NCBI RefSeq assembly: GCF_001999905.1
Contig: NZ_CP019640.1
Location: 887,001-951,000 of the forward strand
Direction of reading: 5' to 3'
Source: Planococcus lenghuensis
Lineage (GTDB): Bacteria > Bacillota > Bacilli > Bacillales_A > Planococcaceae
Length of the DNA stretch: 64,000 nucleotides
Shown here: positions 23,241 to 31,423 of the stretch, in pieces
How positions within the stretch are numbered: the first letter of the stretch is position 1
Layout: every line of letters starts with the position of its first letter
Made by a program: the position numbers and the translations under genes
The notes under the pieces: model-generated
Told to the model about the DNA's origin: nothing
Seen by the model: the letters and a program-made list of their open reading frames with translations, nothing else
Database searches by the model: none

Positions 23241-23657
23241 TTAAAGCATGTCGATTGCCTCATCCTGGTCTTTTGCCAGTTTCGGCAGGTCTTTGAGAGA
23301 TGCCCAGCGGTACCGGAAGATACGGCCGCTGCCCGGTTCCTTATGCTCCCAGGCACTCGGCCCATTCCCGGTATACTCGAAATGGAAGATATTATGCTCA
23401 TATGCTTTTTCAATATCCCGTGGATATACCATATGCTTATGGATCTTACCGATAAATACAAGATTTTCCCGTGCAAGACCGGTTTCTTCCGCCACTTTGC
23501 GGTATAAGGCATCAATCACCATTTCATTTTCGCCAATTGTGCCGCCAGGTACCTGGAGCCCCTGTTCCGGTTCCCCACTATATTCGAAAATCAGAAGTTC
23601 CTGTCCGTCTCCCTCTCCCCGAGTGATGTATGCGTAAACTTTTCGTTTTGTTTCCAT
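23241..23657 (-). CDS. Nudix hydrolase-like protein with altered Nudix box
   Basis: The 138-residue product has the Nudix fold pattern (VYAYITRG, LQVPGGTIGENE, ALYRKVAEETGL, then FIGKIHKH). The Nudix box GX5EX7REUXEEXGU is present, but the Glu after Arg is replaced by Lys (RKVAEE), while the EE pair is kept. That missing Glu is one of the metal ligands in MutT-type enzymes, so activity may be weak, shifted or lost. AAAGGA lies upstream of the ATG on the minus strand. It converges on the HAD gene across a shared terminator. Confidence 0.82.
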   Translation of the reverse strand: METKRKVYAYITRGEGDGQELLIFEYSGEPEQGLQVPGGTIGENEMVIDALYRKVAEETGLARENLVFIGKIHKHMVYPRDIEKAYEHNIFHFEYTGNGPSAWEHKEPGSGRIFRYRWASLKDLPKLAKDQDEAIDML

Positions 23658-23837
23658 AGTAGCTCAGTCCTTTTAATATAGGTATCTATCTAGAATACTA
23701 AAAATTTAAATTATTATCAAATCATTTCTTAATCTTGTTGTCACAGCATTTTCATAATTGACCGATTCTATGAGCCGGCCAGGCGTTTTCTCTCTATGGA
23801 TTAAGGTACAATATAGACATAGAGGAAGGTGAAGGCC

Positions 23838-23933
23838 ATGTATAAACAGCAAGAACGGATGCTGATCTGGCTTTCTTTTATTGTCGGCGGCATTATGTTC
23901 CTATCGATTCTCAGCAGAATATTCGGCGGCTGA
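23838..23933 (+). CDS. 31-residue single-span membrane protein upstream of cydA
   Basis: An ATG behind GGAAGGTGAAGG opens a 31-codon frame ending TGA, 58 bases before cydA on the same strand. The product has a charged N-terminus (MYKQQERM), one hydrophobic span of about 19 residues (LIWLSFIVGGIMFLSIL) and a short SRIFGG tail. I do not recognise the family. Its size, topology and place suggest a bd-oxidase accessory or operon-leader protein, but that is inference. No other gene lies between it and cydA. Confidence 0.6.
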   Translation: MYKQQERMLIWLSFIVGGIMFLSILSRIFGG

Positions 23934-23991
23934 AGACGAAGCCGCCAGTCAAATCGAAACGTTGCTGGACATAAGGAGAGGAGATGCATAG

Positions 23992-25338
23992 ATGGTCAAC
24001 GGAGACGCAGTGTTTTACAGTCGGTTACTGACTGAACTGACACTGTCATTTCATATCATTTACGCAACAATCGGAGTCGGAGTCCCGCTTATGATCATGA
24101 TCGCCCAATGGGTTGGAATCCGGAAAAATGACGAGCATTATATCCTGCTCGCCAGACGCTGGGCGCGCGGTTTTGTCATTACTGTAGCGGTAGGGGTCGT
24201 CACTGGAACAGCTATCGGTCTGCAGCTATCGCTGCTATGGCCGAATTTCATGGAATTGGCGGGGAATGCGATTGCCTTGCCACTGTTCATGGAAACGTTC
24301 GCGTTTTTCTTTGAGGCCATATTTCTCGGTATCTACCTGTATACATGGGACCGGTTCGAAGATCAGCGGAAGCATTTCCTGCTGCTGATCCCTGTGGCAA
24401 TCGGCGCGTCATTTTCAGCTGTTTTTATCACGATGGTGAATGCATTCATGAGCTCGCCTCGGGGCTTTGATCTGGTGAGCGGGGAATTGGTGAATATCAA
24501 TCCGGTCCTTGCCATGTTTACTCCGGCCATGCCGACAAAAGTTTCACACGTTGTGGTGACAGCCTATATGACAGCGGCATTCGTTCTGGCAGCAATTGCT
24601 GCGTTCCGTATGTTGCGCGGCTCGGATCACATTTATCATAAAAAGGCATTGTTCCTGACAATGAAACTCGGGCTCATCTTTGCGATTGCCACTGCGATTA
24701 TCGGTGATTTTTCCGGTAAGTATCTGGCTGTGTACCAGCCGGAAAAACTGGCGGCTGCGGAATGGCATTTCGAAACAGAAGGCGACGCGTCGCTTGTGCT
24801 GTTCGGGTTGCTGGAGGGGGAAGAAGTCAGATATGGCCTTGAACTTCCTTACGCACTCAGCATTCTGGCACATGGCAATCCGCGTTCGGAAGTAATCGGG
24901 CTGAACGATTTTCCGGCCGATGAGCTGCCGCCGCTGTATATCCATTATTTATTTGATTTGATGGTGACCATTGGTATGGCCCTCACGCTGCTGTCACTCA
25001 TTTACGTCGCTGCGAAATGGCGCGGATGGAAATTCATCGAATCCCGCTGGTTCCGCTGGCTCATTGTGCTCGGCGGTCCGCTGTCCCTTGTGGCCATCGA
25101 GATGGGCTGGTGGTTCACAGAAGTCGGCCGGCAGCCTTGGGTTCTCCGGGGCATCATGCGGACGGAAGAGGCGGCTACAACAAGCGGTCAAGTCGACCTT
25201 ATGCTGATCCTGTTCGCCGGTCTGTATTTGATCCTGGGTATCGGCAGTATCGTCGTGCTGACGCGTATGTTCCGCCGCAACCCGGTTGAGCAGGAGCTCG
25301 CCGACCGAGAAGCCGAAAGAGGAGGTGGCCGGGCATGA
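23992..25338 (+). CDS. cydA: Cytochrome bd ubiquinol/menaquinol oxidase subunit I CydA
   Basis: CydA carries the haem groups of the cytochrome bd terminal oxidase, which passes electrons from menaquinol to O2 at low oxygen. The 448-residue membrane protein has the N-terminal haem ligand His in SFHIIYATIG (residue 20), a second His in KVSHVVVTAYM (about residue 184) and the conserved GRQPWVLRG element (about 379-387). The length is that of the short Q-loop type of Gram-positives. AGGAGAGGAG precedes the ATG; the last bases overlap cydB (ATGA). Confidence 0.96.
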   Translation: MVNGDAVFYSRLLTELTLSFHIIYATIGVGVPLMIMIAQWVGIRKNDEHYILLARRWARGFVITVAVGVVTGTAIGLQLSLLWPNFMELAGNAIALPLFMETFAFFFEAIFLGIYLYTWDRFEDQRKHFLLLIPVAIGASFSAVFITMVNAFMSSPRGFDLVSGELVNINPVLAMFTPAMPTKVSHVVVTAYMTAAFVLAAIAAFRMLRGSDHIYHKKALFLTMKLGLIFAIATAIIGDFSGKYLAVYQPEKLAAAEWHFETEGDASLVLFGLLEGEEVRYGLELPYALSILAHGNPRSEVIGLNDFPADELPPLYIHYLFDLMVTIGMALTLLSLIYVAAKWRGWKFIESRWFRWLIVLGGPLSLVAIEMGWWFTEVGRQPWVLRGIMRTEEAATTSGQVDLMLILFAGLYLILGIGSIVVLTRMFRRNPVEQELADREAERGGGRA

Positions 25339-26363
25339 CACTTGAAATCGTCGGAATATCCGTCTTATGGATGTTCCTCTTCGGATATGTGATCATCGCC
25401 AGTGTCGACTTTGGTGCCGGTTTCTTTAATGCCTACAGTGCATTTACAAACAAAGAGCATGTCCTGACGAATATCATTCAGCGCTATTTGTCGCCGGTAT
25501 GGGAAATTACAAATGTGTTCCTGGTATTTTTCTTCGTGGGGGCCATCGGCTTTTTCCCGAAAACAGCGTTTTATTACGGAACAGCCCTGCTGGTCCCTGC
25601 GTCGATCGCTATTGTGTTATTAGCTATCCGCGGATCCTACTACGCATTCGCGACGTATGGAGCCAGGATAAGCCACAAAGGCTACATCTACATGTATGGG
25701 CTGGCCGGGTTGCTGATTCCGGCCGCCTGGTCGACGGTACTGACCATCTCTGAGGGCGGTTTTATTTATTTGGAAAACGGGGCACCGGTACTGGATTACT
25801 GGGCATTGTTCTCAAGCCCGCTTACCTGGAGCATCGTGGTTCTGGCCCTATCCGCCGTTCTGTACATCTCTGCTGTGTTCCTGACGTGGTATGCACGGAA
25901 GGCGGGGGATGACCGGGCATCTGATCTCTTGCGGAAATATTCGCTGATCTGGTCGGTTCCGACCATCGTGACGGCGACGGGTATCATCGTCGAACTCCGG
26001 GCGCATAATGAAGAACATTTTGCCAATCTGATTGGTCTATGGTGGGTATTCGCGCTGTCGGCCCTGCTGTTTTTCGGAACGGTATTTCTGCTGTGGAAGC
26101 GCCGCAATTACGGCATGGCGTTCATCTTGCTCGTCGGGCAATTCTTCCTGGCGTTTTCCGGTTACGGCGTTTCTCATTATCCGTATCTGCTGTATCCGTA
26201 CTTGACGCTTTATGATGGCTTTACAAATGAGGCAATGGCCATTGCGCTCATTATCGCCTTCCTGGCCGGTTTCGCCCTGCTTTTGCCATCACTGTATCTC
26301 GTACTTCGGCTGTTCCTGTTCGACAAGGACTATGTTCAAGGTAAGTCGGATTATCATGTATAA
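25335..26363 (+). CDS. cydB: Cytochrome bd oxidase subunit II CydB
   Basis: CydB is the second membrane subunit of cytochrome bd. The 342-residue protein is almost entirely hydrophobic with about eight to nine predicted spans; it starts within the end of cydA (ATGA) behind AGGAGGTGG. The N-terminal GYVIIASVDFGAGFFNAYS segment is typical of Gram-positive CydB. No cydC or cydD assembly transporter genes follow, unlike the cydABCD operon of B. subtilis; they would have to be elsewhere in the genome. Confidence 0.95.
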   Translation: MTLEIVGISVLWMFLFGYVIIASVDFGAGFFNAYSAFTNKEHVLTNIIQRYLSPVWEITNVFLVFFFVGAIGFFPKTAFYYGTALLVPASIAIVLLAIRGSYYAFATYGARISHKGYIYMYGLAGLLIPAAWSTVLTISEGGFIYLENGAPVLDYWALFSSPLTWSIVVLALSAVLYISAVFLTWYARKAGDDRASDLLRKYSLIWSVPTIVTATGIIVELRAHNEEHFANLIGLWWVFALSALLFFGTVFLLWKRRNYGMAFILLVGQFFLAFSGYGVSHYPYLLYPYLTLYDGFTNEAMAIALIIAFLAGFALLLPSLYLVLRLFLFDKDYVQGKSDYHV

Positions 26364-26375
26364 GGAGGGGACTGC

Positions 26376-26486
26376 ATGACTGAATTTATGATTTTTGTCG
26401 CCCCGTTTCTCGTACTCTTCGGCTCGATGATTGCCGGTTTCTGGCTGGCCATGAAAGATGGACCGGTAACAAAAGAGAAAAAATGA
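26376..26486 (+). CDS. cydS: Cytochrome bd small subunit CydS
   Basis: A 36-codon frame begins at an ATG behind AAGGAGGGG, 12 bases after cydB. The product is one membrane span (FMIFVAPFLVLFGSMIAGF) followed by WLAMKDGPVTKEKK. The size, position and the pattern MIxxAPFxVxxxS..AAFWxxxKD resemble CydS, the third subunit seen in the Geobacillus bd oxidase structure. It is too short for routine gene calling. It ends just before the operon terminator. Confidence 0.82.
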   Translation: MTEFMIFVAPFLVLFGSMIAGFWLAMKDGPVTKEKK

Positions 26487-26491
26487 CGGAT

Positions 26492-26520
26492 AACGTGCAG
26501 CGGCCGCTGCGCGTTTTTTT
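26492..26520 (+). terminator. Intrinsic terminator after cydABS
   Basis: ACGTGCAGC and GCTGCGCGT pair around GGCC (one G-T/G-C irregularity), followed by seven T. Confidence 0.87.
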
Positions 26521-26607
26521 ATGGTCAGCCTGGGGCAATGCAAGGCTGAACAAGGCGCTTTTGCGTTTCTTATGGTAAGATTAGTGACGCGAAATGGAGT
26601 GAACCAA

Positions 26608-27972
26608 GTGAAACCTGTACAGAAAAATGACCGCTTAAACGTATATGTGGAGGACTTAACCCATGAAGGGGCAGGCGTGGCAAAAATCGATGGTTATCCG
26701 TTGTTTATACACGGAGCACTTCCGGGAGAAGAAGTGGAAGTGCATGTTGTAAAAACACTGAAGTCATATGGCTTTGCAAAATTGCTCGATATCAAACTCT
26801 CGTCCCCTTTCCGGGTTACGGCTCCGTGTCCGGTATTCGATGTATGCGGCGGCTGTCAGATGCAGCATTTATCCTATGATGGTCAGCTGGCTTTCAAAGA
26901 AAAACTGGTCCGCGATGCGATGGCACGGCTTGGAAAACTGCCGGATGTGCCCGTCCATGCCATTAAAGGAATGGACAATCCATGGCGCTACCGCAATAAA
27001 TCCCAAATTCCATTCGGGGAACGGGATGGGGAAACAATTGCCGGTTTCTATCGTACACGTTCTCATGATATCGCGGATACGGATACATGCATCATTCAAA
27101 GTGAAGAAGCGGATATTGTTATGCGTGAGCTGAAGCATCAACTCCATGCGTTTGGTATTCAGCCGTATGACGAAACCGCACATAGCGGACTGCTCCGTCA
27201 TGTAGTGGTCCGGAAAGGGCGGGCGACAGGAGAAGTCATGGTTGTGCTCGTCACCCGAAAGAAAAAGCTGCCGCAACAAGAAGCGGTGATTGCGTTGATT
27301 CGGAACCAGGTACCGAATGTGAAATCGATTGTGCAGAACGTTAACCCAGGCAAAACGAATGTGATTTTCGGTGATGAGACCGTGACACTTTGGGGCAATG
27401 ACGTGATCGAGGACCGAATTGGGGATGTGCGTTTTGAAATTTCCGCACGGTCATTTTACCAGGTCAATCCGGATCAGACGGAAGTGCTGTATAAGCAGGC
27501 GCTCGATTATGCCCAATTGAACGGCGATGAAACGGTAATCGATGCGTATTGCGGTATTGGAACGATCTCACTGTTTTTGGCACAGAAAGCAAAAGCGGTG
27601 ATGGGTGTCGAAATCGTGCCGCAGGCGATTGAAGACGCCAAGCGTAACGCTCAATTGAACGGATTCACCAATACGTTGTTTGAGGCCGGGCCGGCGGAAG
27701 AAGTCATTCCACGCTGGTTCAAAGAAGGGCGAAAAGCAGATGTACTCGTAGTTGATCCGCCGCGCAAAGGGTGTGACGCCCATCTGCTTGGCACCATTTT
27801 GGAACAAAAACCGGAGCGAGTTGTTTATGTATCATGCAATCCGGCGACACTTGCCCGGGACTTGCGTATTTTGGAAGACGGCGGCTATCGCACCCGGGAA
27901 GTGCAGCCGGTCGACATGTTCCCGCAGACAACGCACGTAGAGGCCGTTGCATGGCTTGAACTCGGGATGTGA
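26608..27972 (+). CDS. rlmCD: 23S rRNA (uracil-5-)-methyltransferase RlmCD (YefA type)
   Basis: The enzyme methylates uridines of 23S rRNA (U747 and U1939 in B. subtilis). The 454-residue protein has an N-terminal TRAM domain, the Fe-S cysteines in [13 protein letters not shown] at about residues 73-85, the SAM motif [21 protein letters not shown] and the catalytic Cys in [15 protein letters not shown] chose the GTG at 26608, behind TGGAG, over upstream in-frame codons that overlap the cyd terminator. A hairpin with a T tail follows at 27988. A paralogue of this family is common in Firmicutes, so the exact target is inferred. Confidence 0.9.
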   Translation: MKPVQKNDRLNVYVEDLTHEGAGVAKIDGYPLFIHGALPGEEVEVHVVKTLKSYGFAKLLDIKLSSPFRVTAPCPVFDVCGGCQMQHLSYDGQLAFKEKLVRDAMARLGKLPDVPVHAIKGMDNPWRYRNKSQIPFGERDGETIAGFYRTRSHDIADTDTCIIQSEEADIVMRELKHQLHAFGIQPYDETAHSGLLRHVVVRKGRATGEVMVVLVTRKKKLPQQEAVIALIRNQVPNVKSIVQNVNPGKTNVIFGDETVTLWGNDVIEDRIGDVRFEISARSFYQVNPDQTEVLYKQALDYAQLNGDETVIDAYCGIGTISLFLAQKAKAVMGVEIVPQAIEDAKRNAQLNGFTNTLFEAGPAEEVIPRWFKEGRKADVLVVDPPRKGCDAHLLGTILEQKPERVVYVSCNPATLARDLRILEDGGYRTREVQPVDMFPQTTHVEAVAWLELGM

Positions 27973-27987
27973 CTTTTTAATACATGG

Positions 27988-28046
27988 TAAAAGGGGTTGT
28001 CCCAAAAGGTCATGAAAAACGACCTCGAGGGGCAGCCCTTTTTTCT
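27988..28046 (+). terminator. Terminator-like hairpin after rlmCD, left end of the repeat element
   Basis: AAGGGGTTGTCCC pairs with GGGGCAGCCCTT, with an inner AGGTC/GACCT helix, and is followed by TTTTTT. It can end rlmCD transcription and at the same time forms the left boundary of the 28-kb non-coding element. Confidence 0.75.
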
Positions 28047-28523
28047 ATTCGTAAAGAAGTAGCTGGGGTTCGACCCGGCGGACGCTGTCCGCGGGCACGG
28101 CTTCAGCCGCTTCCCTCGCTATGCTCGGTCCAGGGTCTTCAGCTCGTGCTAGTCCCGCAGGAGTCGCCGCCGGCCTTCCCGCCTTTATGCATTCTACATG
28201 GTTGTCTCCTTTAACTAGCTTGGAACGGCAGAAGCCAGCAGAAATGCGAAAACCCCAGACTGCTCCTGCATCGCTTCGCTAGCTTCGTCGCAAAGCTGAG
28301 GGCTCTTCAAGAGCCCTCAGCTTGCCTGCGGAAAAACGGACGGATCAAGACTCCGCATGCCGGCGGAGCCGGCAGAGGAGGCTTGGCCGTTCGTCCGCGG
28401 CAAACGGTTTTATCTGCGACGAGCTTGCGCAGGAGCAAGTGAGTGTTTGCGCAGCAGAAGCCGTTCCATTATGGAAGAACATCTGGGCAAGATAAGCCTA
28501 AGGGCTTTTTGGACAGCCCCTTA
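27988..28523. repeat. Non-coding, self-complementary MITE-like element
   Basis: No gene is seen here. The ends are imperfect inverted copies: AAGGGGTTGTCCCAAAAGG on the left, and AAGGGGCTGTCCAAAAAGC on the right when read on the minus strand. Inside, 28220-28292 and 28414-28472 are inverted arms sharing TGGAACGGC, TGCTCCTGC and CGTCGCA blocks, and 28293-28323 is a perfect 31-base palindrome (15-base arms, one central base). The block CCCGCAGGAGTCGCCGCC is of a type I know from intergenic repeats in Bacillaceae and Planococcaceae. No transposase is present, so any movement would need one in trans. Confidence 0.65.
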
Positions 28524-28581
28524 ATCGTTCTGCTATATTTTACGCGCGCTAAAAAAGCTCTTTACTGGTTACTATTGGCAT

Positions 28582-29079
28582 TTACTCCGGACAAGATATA
28601 TTTGGATTGAACGGTGCAAAATCACCGGCTGGATTGTCTTGCCAAACCCAAGCATGGAGCGAATGTTGTGGTACGGCACTTGGTGGGTCGAATAATTCAC
28701 CGAATAATTCATTCTCATCAATTGACAAGTATTCCACACCGATAAGTTTTAGGCCGCCTTTTGTCGGAACATAAAGCAAAGCTTCAGGTTTCGCCATGTC
28801 GACTTCATTATCCACTAGAGCAGGATTCACGAAATGAATCCCCATTCCACCGAGACCAGGTACTTCCACGCATTCTTCTGTATTGATGTACCCCGCTTTC
28901 TCTGCCTGCTTCAAACTATGATACCTTGCTGTCGCTTTTTTTACTGCAATTTTTTCTTTATGAGTCAATTCCCCACGACCGCCTCCTCCATCTTCATGCG
29001 CTGTAACCCCAACCCCGCCTGATACGAGCAAACCAGCAATCGCCATGGACCCAATAGCAGTTTTCATGTGCTTGTTCAT
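28582..29079 (-). CDS. Secreted protein of unknown function
   Basis: The 165-residue product has a signal peptide (MNKHMKTAIGSMAIAGLLVS, probable cleavage after VTAHA-like VTAH at about 28) and then a mature domain with KKATARYHSLKQAEKAGY, CVEVPGLGGMGIHFVNPALVD, PEALLYVP and LIGVEYLSI. This pattern occurs in exported proteins of many bacteria, but I know of no assigned function. Two Cys are present, one near the C-terminus (ISCPE), so a disulfide is possible. AAGGAGG lies upstream of the ATG on the minus strand. It is divergent from the large regulator at 29224, which may control it. Confidence 0.78.
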   Translation of the reverse strand: MNKHMKTAIGSMAIAGLLVSGGVGVTAHEDGGGGRGELTHKEKIAVKKATARYHSLKQAEKAGYINTEECVEVPGLGGMGIHFVNPALVDNEVDMAKPEALLYVPTKGGLKLIGVEYLSIDENELFGELFDPPSAVPQHSLHAWVWQDNPAGDFAPFNPNISCPE

Positions 29080-29161
29080 CTCGATGCCTCCTTAAAATTT
29101 TTTAGATGAGCAGGATTATGATTCCGTGACAGAGTGAGAAAAACTTACCGTTAAACTTATC

Positions 29162-29190
29162 TTAACATTCTAAATACTTAATGTTATAGT
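29162..29190 (+). promoter_or_regulatory. Promoter of the STAND-LuxR regulator gene
   Basis: TTAACA and TATAGT are separated by exactly 17 bases, a good SigA promoter, about 33 bases upstream of the proposed TTG start. It lies in the 138-base divergent region shared with the secreted-protein gene. Confidence 0.72.
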
Positions 29191-29223
29191 ATACCAAAGC
29201 ATACATCTGAAGGGTGAGTGCCT

Positions 29224-31272
29224 TTGAATCGCATCCGGTCATCGTTGTATAAAACGTCTCAGCATCATCGGAGTATCCGGTTTGCAGAAACCCGTTTTTT
29301 TACAGGCAGGGAGCGGGAACTAACTATGCTGTTGAATGCAATTTCCGGTCAGCGGGAATACCGCCTCGTTCATGTGTGCGGCACAGGAGGAATCGGCAAG
29401 ACGGTTTTGCTTCGGGAAGTAGAAATGCGTGCTGCCCAGAGAGAAGTGGAATTTCTGCTGATAGACGGAGAAAGTGCTTTTTACTCACCATCTCAATTTA
29501 CTGAAAGCCTGTTTTTTCTATTAGAAGAACACGGGTTATTGGAAGGGTATTCTTCTCGGAGTATTTCTCTTGCCGCTTGTCTTGCAGCATTAAAAGTAGC
29601 CGCGGAATCGAGGCAAATCGTTCTTGCAGTGGATTCATATGAGCATGTCGCATCCTTGGATAACTGGTTTCGCCGGAGCGTTATAGAACCGTTATTGCCT
29701 CAGGTCGTTGTCATCCTGGCTGGAAGACAATCACTGAAAGGGGAATGGGTTCATTCGCCAGCTTGGCGGCGAATGATCAAAGAGCTGCACCTGAAAGAGT
29801 TCGATTACAGTCAGACAGCGTCTTATTTGACCAAATTTCAAATCAGTCAGCATCATAGGGAGACTATTTGGCGTTTTGCAAAAGGGCATCCGCTGACGCT
29901 GTCTCTGGTCGCTGCGTTGCCGGAGACGAGCATTGCAGTAATGGACAAGAAAGACCGGCAGGCTGATGAAGTATTTGAATCGGTTGCGAGACGATGGCTC
30001 AAGGAAGTGAACAATCCTTACCTGGACGATTATATAGAAGCAGCCAGTATACTGCGGAAGTTCGATCAAGCAGTGCTTTCTTACTTGATGCAGACCGAGC
30101 CGGATAATGCTGTTTTTTTTGCGTTTACCGAATTATCCTTCGTAAAAAAAACAGGAGCCCATTGGAGTCTTCACGAACTATTCCGTAACTTCATGGCTCA
30201 GGATTTTAAGAAACGAAACGGCGAAAAACACGGACTTATCAGTCAGCGGGCTATTCAGTACTATATGGACCGACTGATGTCATCCAAGCGATCTGCAACG
30301 GACTTTGCTGAATTGTTTTACCATATCGGCAATGAAAAAATTAAAGCAGCGTTTTTCCAAGATCTTACCCGAAAAAGTTACTATGTCGAGAAAGCGGAAC
30401 AGGCTGACATGGAAGATGTAAGTACTTATTTTCAAAAAAGAAAAGAGCTGAGCATGGAAAACTCTGTGGACTTTTATGAGCAGGATACGGCAGAAACGAT
30501 CACCCATTTCGTTTCAGAAGCACACAATAGAAAGGAAAACGAGTTATTTTTCGATCTCGAAGACTATAAGGAGCTGGGCTGCGAAGCGTTTCATTTGCTT
30601 CGCGATGATAAAGAAGGTGAAGCACTGGGACTGTCCGTTGTGATTCCAATTTCAGCAGATACAATAGATTATTTGAAAACAAAACCGGTATCACGCGCTT
30701 ATTTTCGTCAATTATCCGCTGAAGAACTGATAGAGTACCATGTTGAAGACCGCATTGCCGGCTGGTTTATCCGCATGATAGACTGTCTGGATCCGACGGA
30801 TGCAGAAGCCCGTTCCTGTTTATTGCATGAGTTGTTTCCGCTTTTGTTATCCGGTGGCCGAATTCTGGTCTCAACACCACTGCCGTTTTATCAACACCTT
30901 CTTCACGAATTTGGATTCGAAGAAGTTCCGGGAGCTACCCACTATGATTACGGAAAGGATCAACCTTCTCCCACCTATTTATTGGACGTGCGCGGGCATC
31001 GGATCGCAGATTATTTAAGAAGGCTACTTGAGCCGGTGACAAAAAAACCTGAGCTATCTGCAGCGACGTTATTCAAGTTCACAGAACGGGAACAGGCAAT
31101 CGTCGAGTTGGTTCTTCAAGGCTATCAAAATGGTGAAATTGCGAAAAATTTGTATGTAACTGAAGTGACAGTGAAAAAGCATATGACCCGTATTTTGAAA
31201 AAGGTGCAAGTTCGGAACCGGACGCAGCTCGTTAGAAAAATGATGGAGATGAATGCATTGCCATTTCAGTGA
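29224..31272 (+). CDS. LuxR-family regulator with STAND-type NTPase and GNAT-like domains
   Basis: The 682-residue protein has three parts. Residues about 25-330 form a STAND/AAA-type NTPase with the P-loop GTGGIGKT (53-60) and a Walker B-like strand IVLAVDSYEH. Residues about 385-600 look like a GNAT-fold domain (YYVEKAEQADMEDVSTYF, then LGLSVVIPI, LLSGGRILVSTPLPF and HEFGFEEVPG). Residues about 617-680 are a LuxR helix-turn-helix (FTEREQAIVELVLQGYQNGE, VTEVTVKKHMTRIL). It is therefore a MalT-like regulator with an unusual middle. I prefer the TTG start, which is spaced 9 bases from GAAGGG; a GTG six bases earlier is possible. The target is unknown. Confidence 0.85.
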   Translation: MNRIRSSLYKTSQHHRSIRFAETRFFTGRERELTMLLNAISGQREYRLVHVCGTGGIGKTVLLREVEMRAAQREVEFLLIDGESAFYSPSQFTESLFFLLEEHGLLEGYSSRSISLAACLAALKVAAESRQIVLAVDSYEHVASLDNWFRRSVIEPLLPQVVVILAGRQSLKGEWVHSPAWRRMIKELHLKEFDYSQTASYLTKFQISQHHRETIWRFAKGHPLTLSLVAALPETSIAVMDKKDRQADEVFESVARRWLKEVNNPYLDDYIEAASILRKFDQAVLSYLMQTEPDNAVFFAFTELSFVKKTGAHWSLHELFRNFMAQDFKKRNGEKHGLISQRAIQYYMDRLMSSKRSATDFAELFYHIGNEKIKAAFFQDLTRKSYYVEKAEQADMEDVSTYFQKRKELSMENSVDFYEQDTAETITHFVSEAHNRKENELFFDLEDYKELGCEAFHLLRDDKEGEALGLSVVIPISADTIDYLKTKPVSRAYFRQLSAEELIEYHVEDRIAGWFIRMIDCLDPTDAEARSCLLHELFPLLLSGGRILVSTPLPFYQHLLHEFGFEEVPGATHYDYGKDQPSPTYLLDVRGHRIADYLRRLLEPVTKKPELSAATLFKFTEREQAIVELVLQGYQNGEIAKNLYVTEVTVKKHMTRILKKVQVRNRTQLVRKMMEMNALPFQ

Positions 31273-31298
31273 ACTTTAAACGTATAATAATCAAGTTC

Positions 31299-31325
31299 CG
31301 GAACCGGATGGTTTCGGTTTTTTAT
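31299..31325 (+). terminator. Weak terminator after the regulator gene
   Basis: GAACCG and CGGTTT flank a short loop and are followed by TTTTTATTTT. The stem is short, so the call is tentative. Confidence 0.45.
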
Positions 31326-31328
31326 TTT

Positions 31329-31413
31329 AATGCTCTTCTATAAAAAAAGTGTTTGTTTTTTTACTTTCCAGATGATGGAGCTTTTTTGCGAAAGTCCGAC
31401 AGAATTATTTAAC
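31329..31413. repeat. Copy A of an approximately 85-bp diverged intergenic repeat
   Basis: The segment aligns over its length with 53443-53527: both have GCTCT near the start, a T-rich TTTTTTxACT block, then TGGAGCTnTTTTGCGnAA and ACAGAnnTnTTTAAC near the end. By eye about two thirds of positions agree. Neither copy has coding potential. Confidence 0.5.
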
Positions 31414-31423
31414 GCAGCCTTTA

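Noticed and set aside
23658-23837. Search for a Rex or FNR site upstream of the cyd operon
   Set aside because: TTGTTGTCACAGC is not palindromic and no TTGTGA-N-TCACAA match was seen, so oxygen control of cyd is not claimed from sequence.
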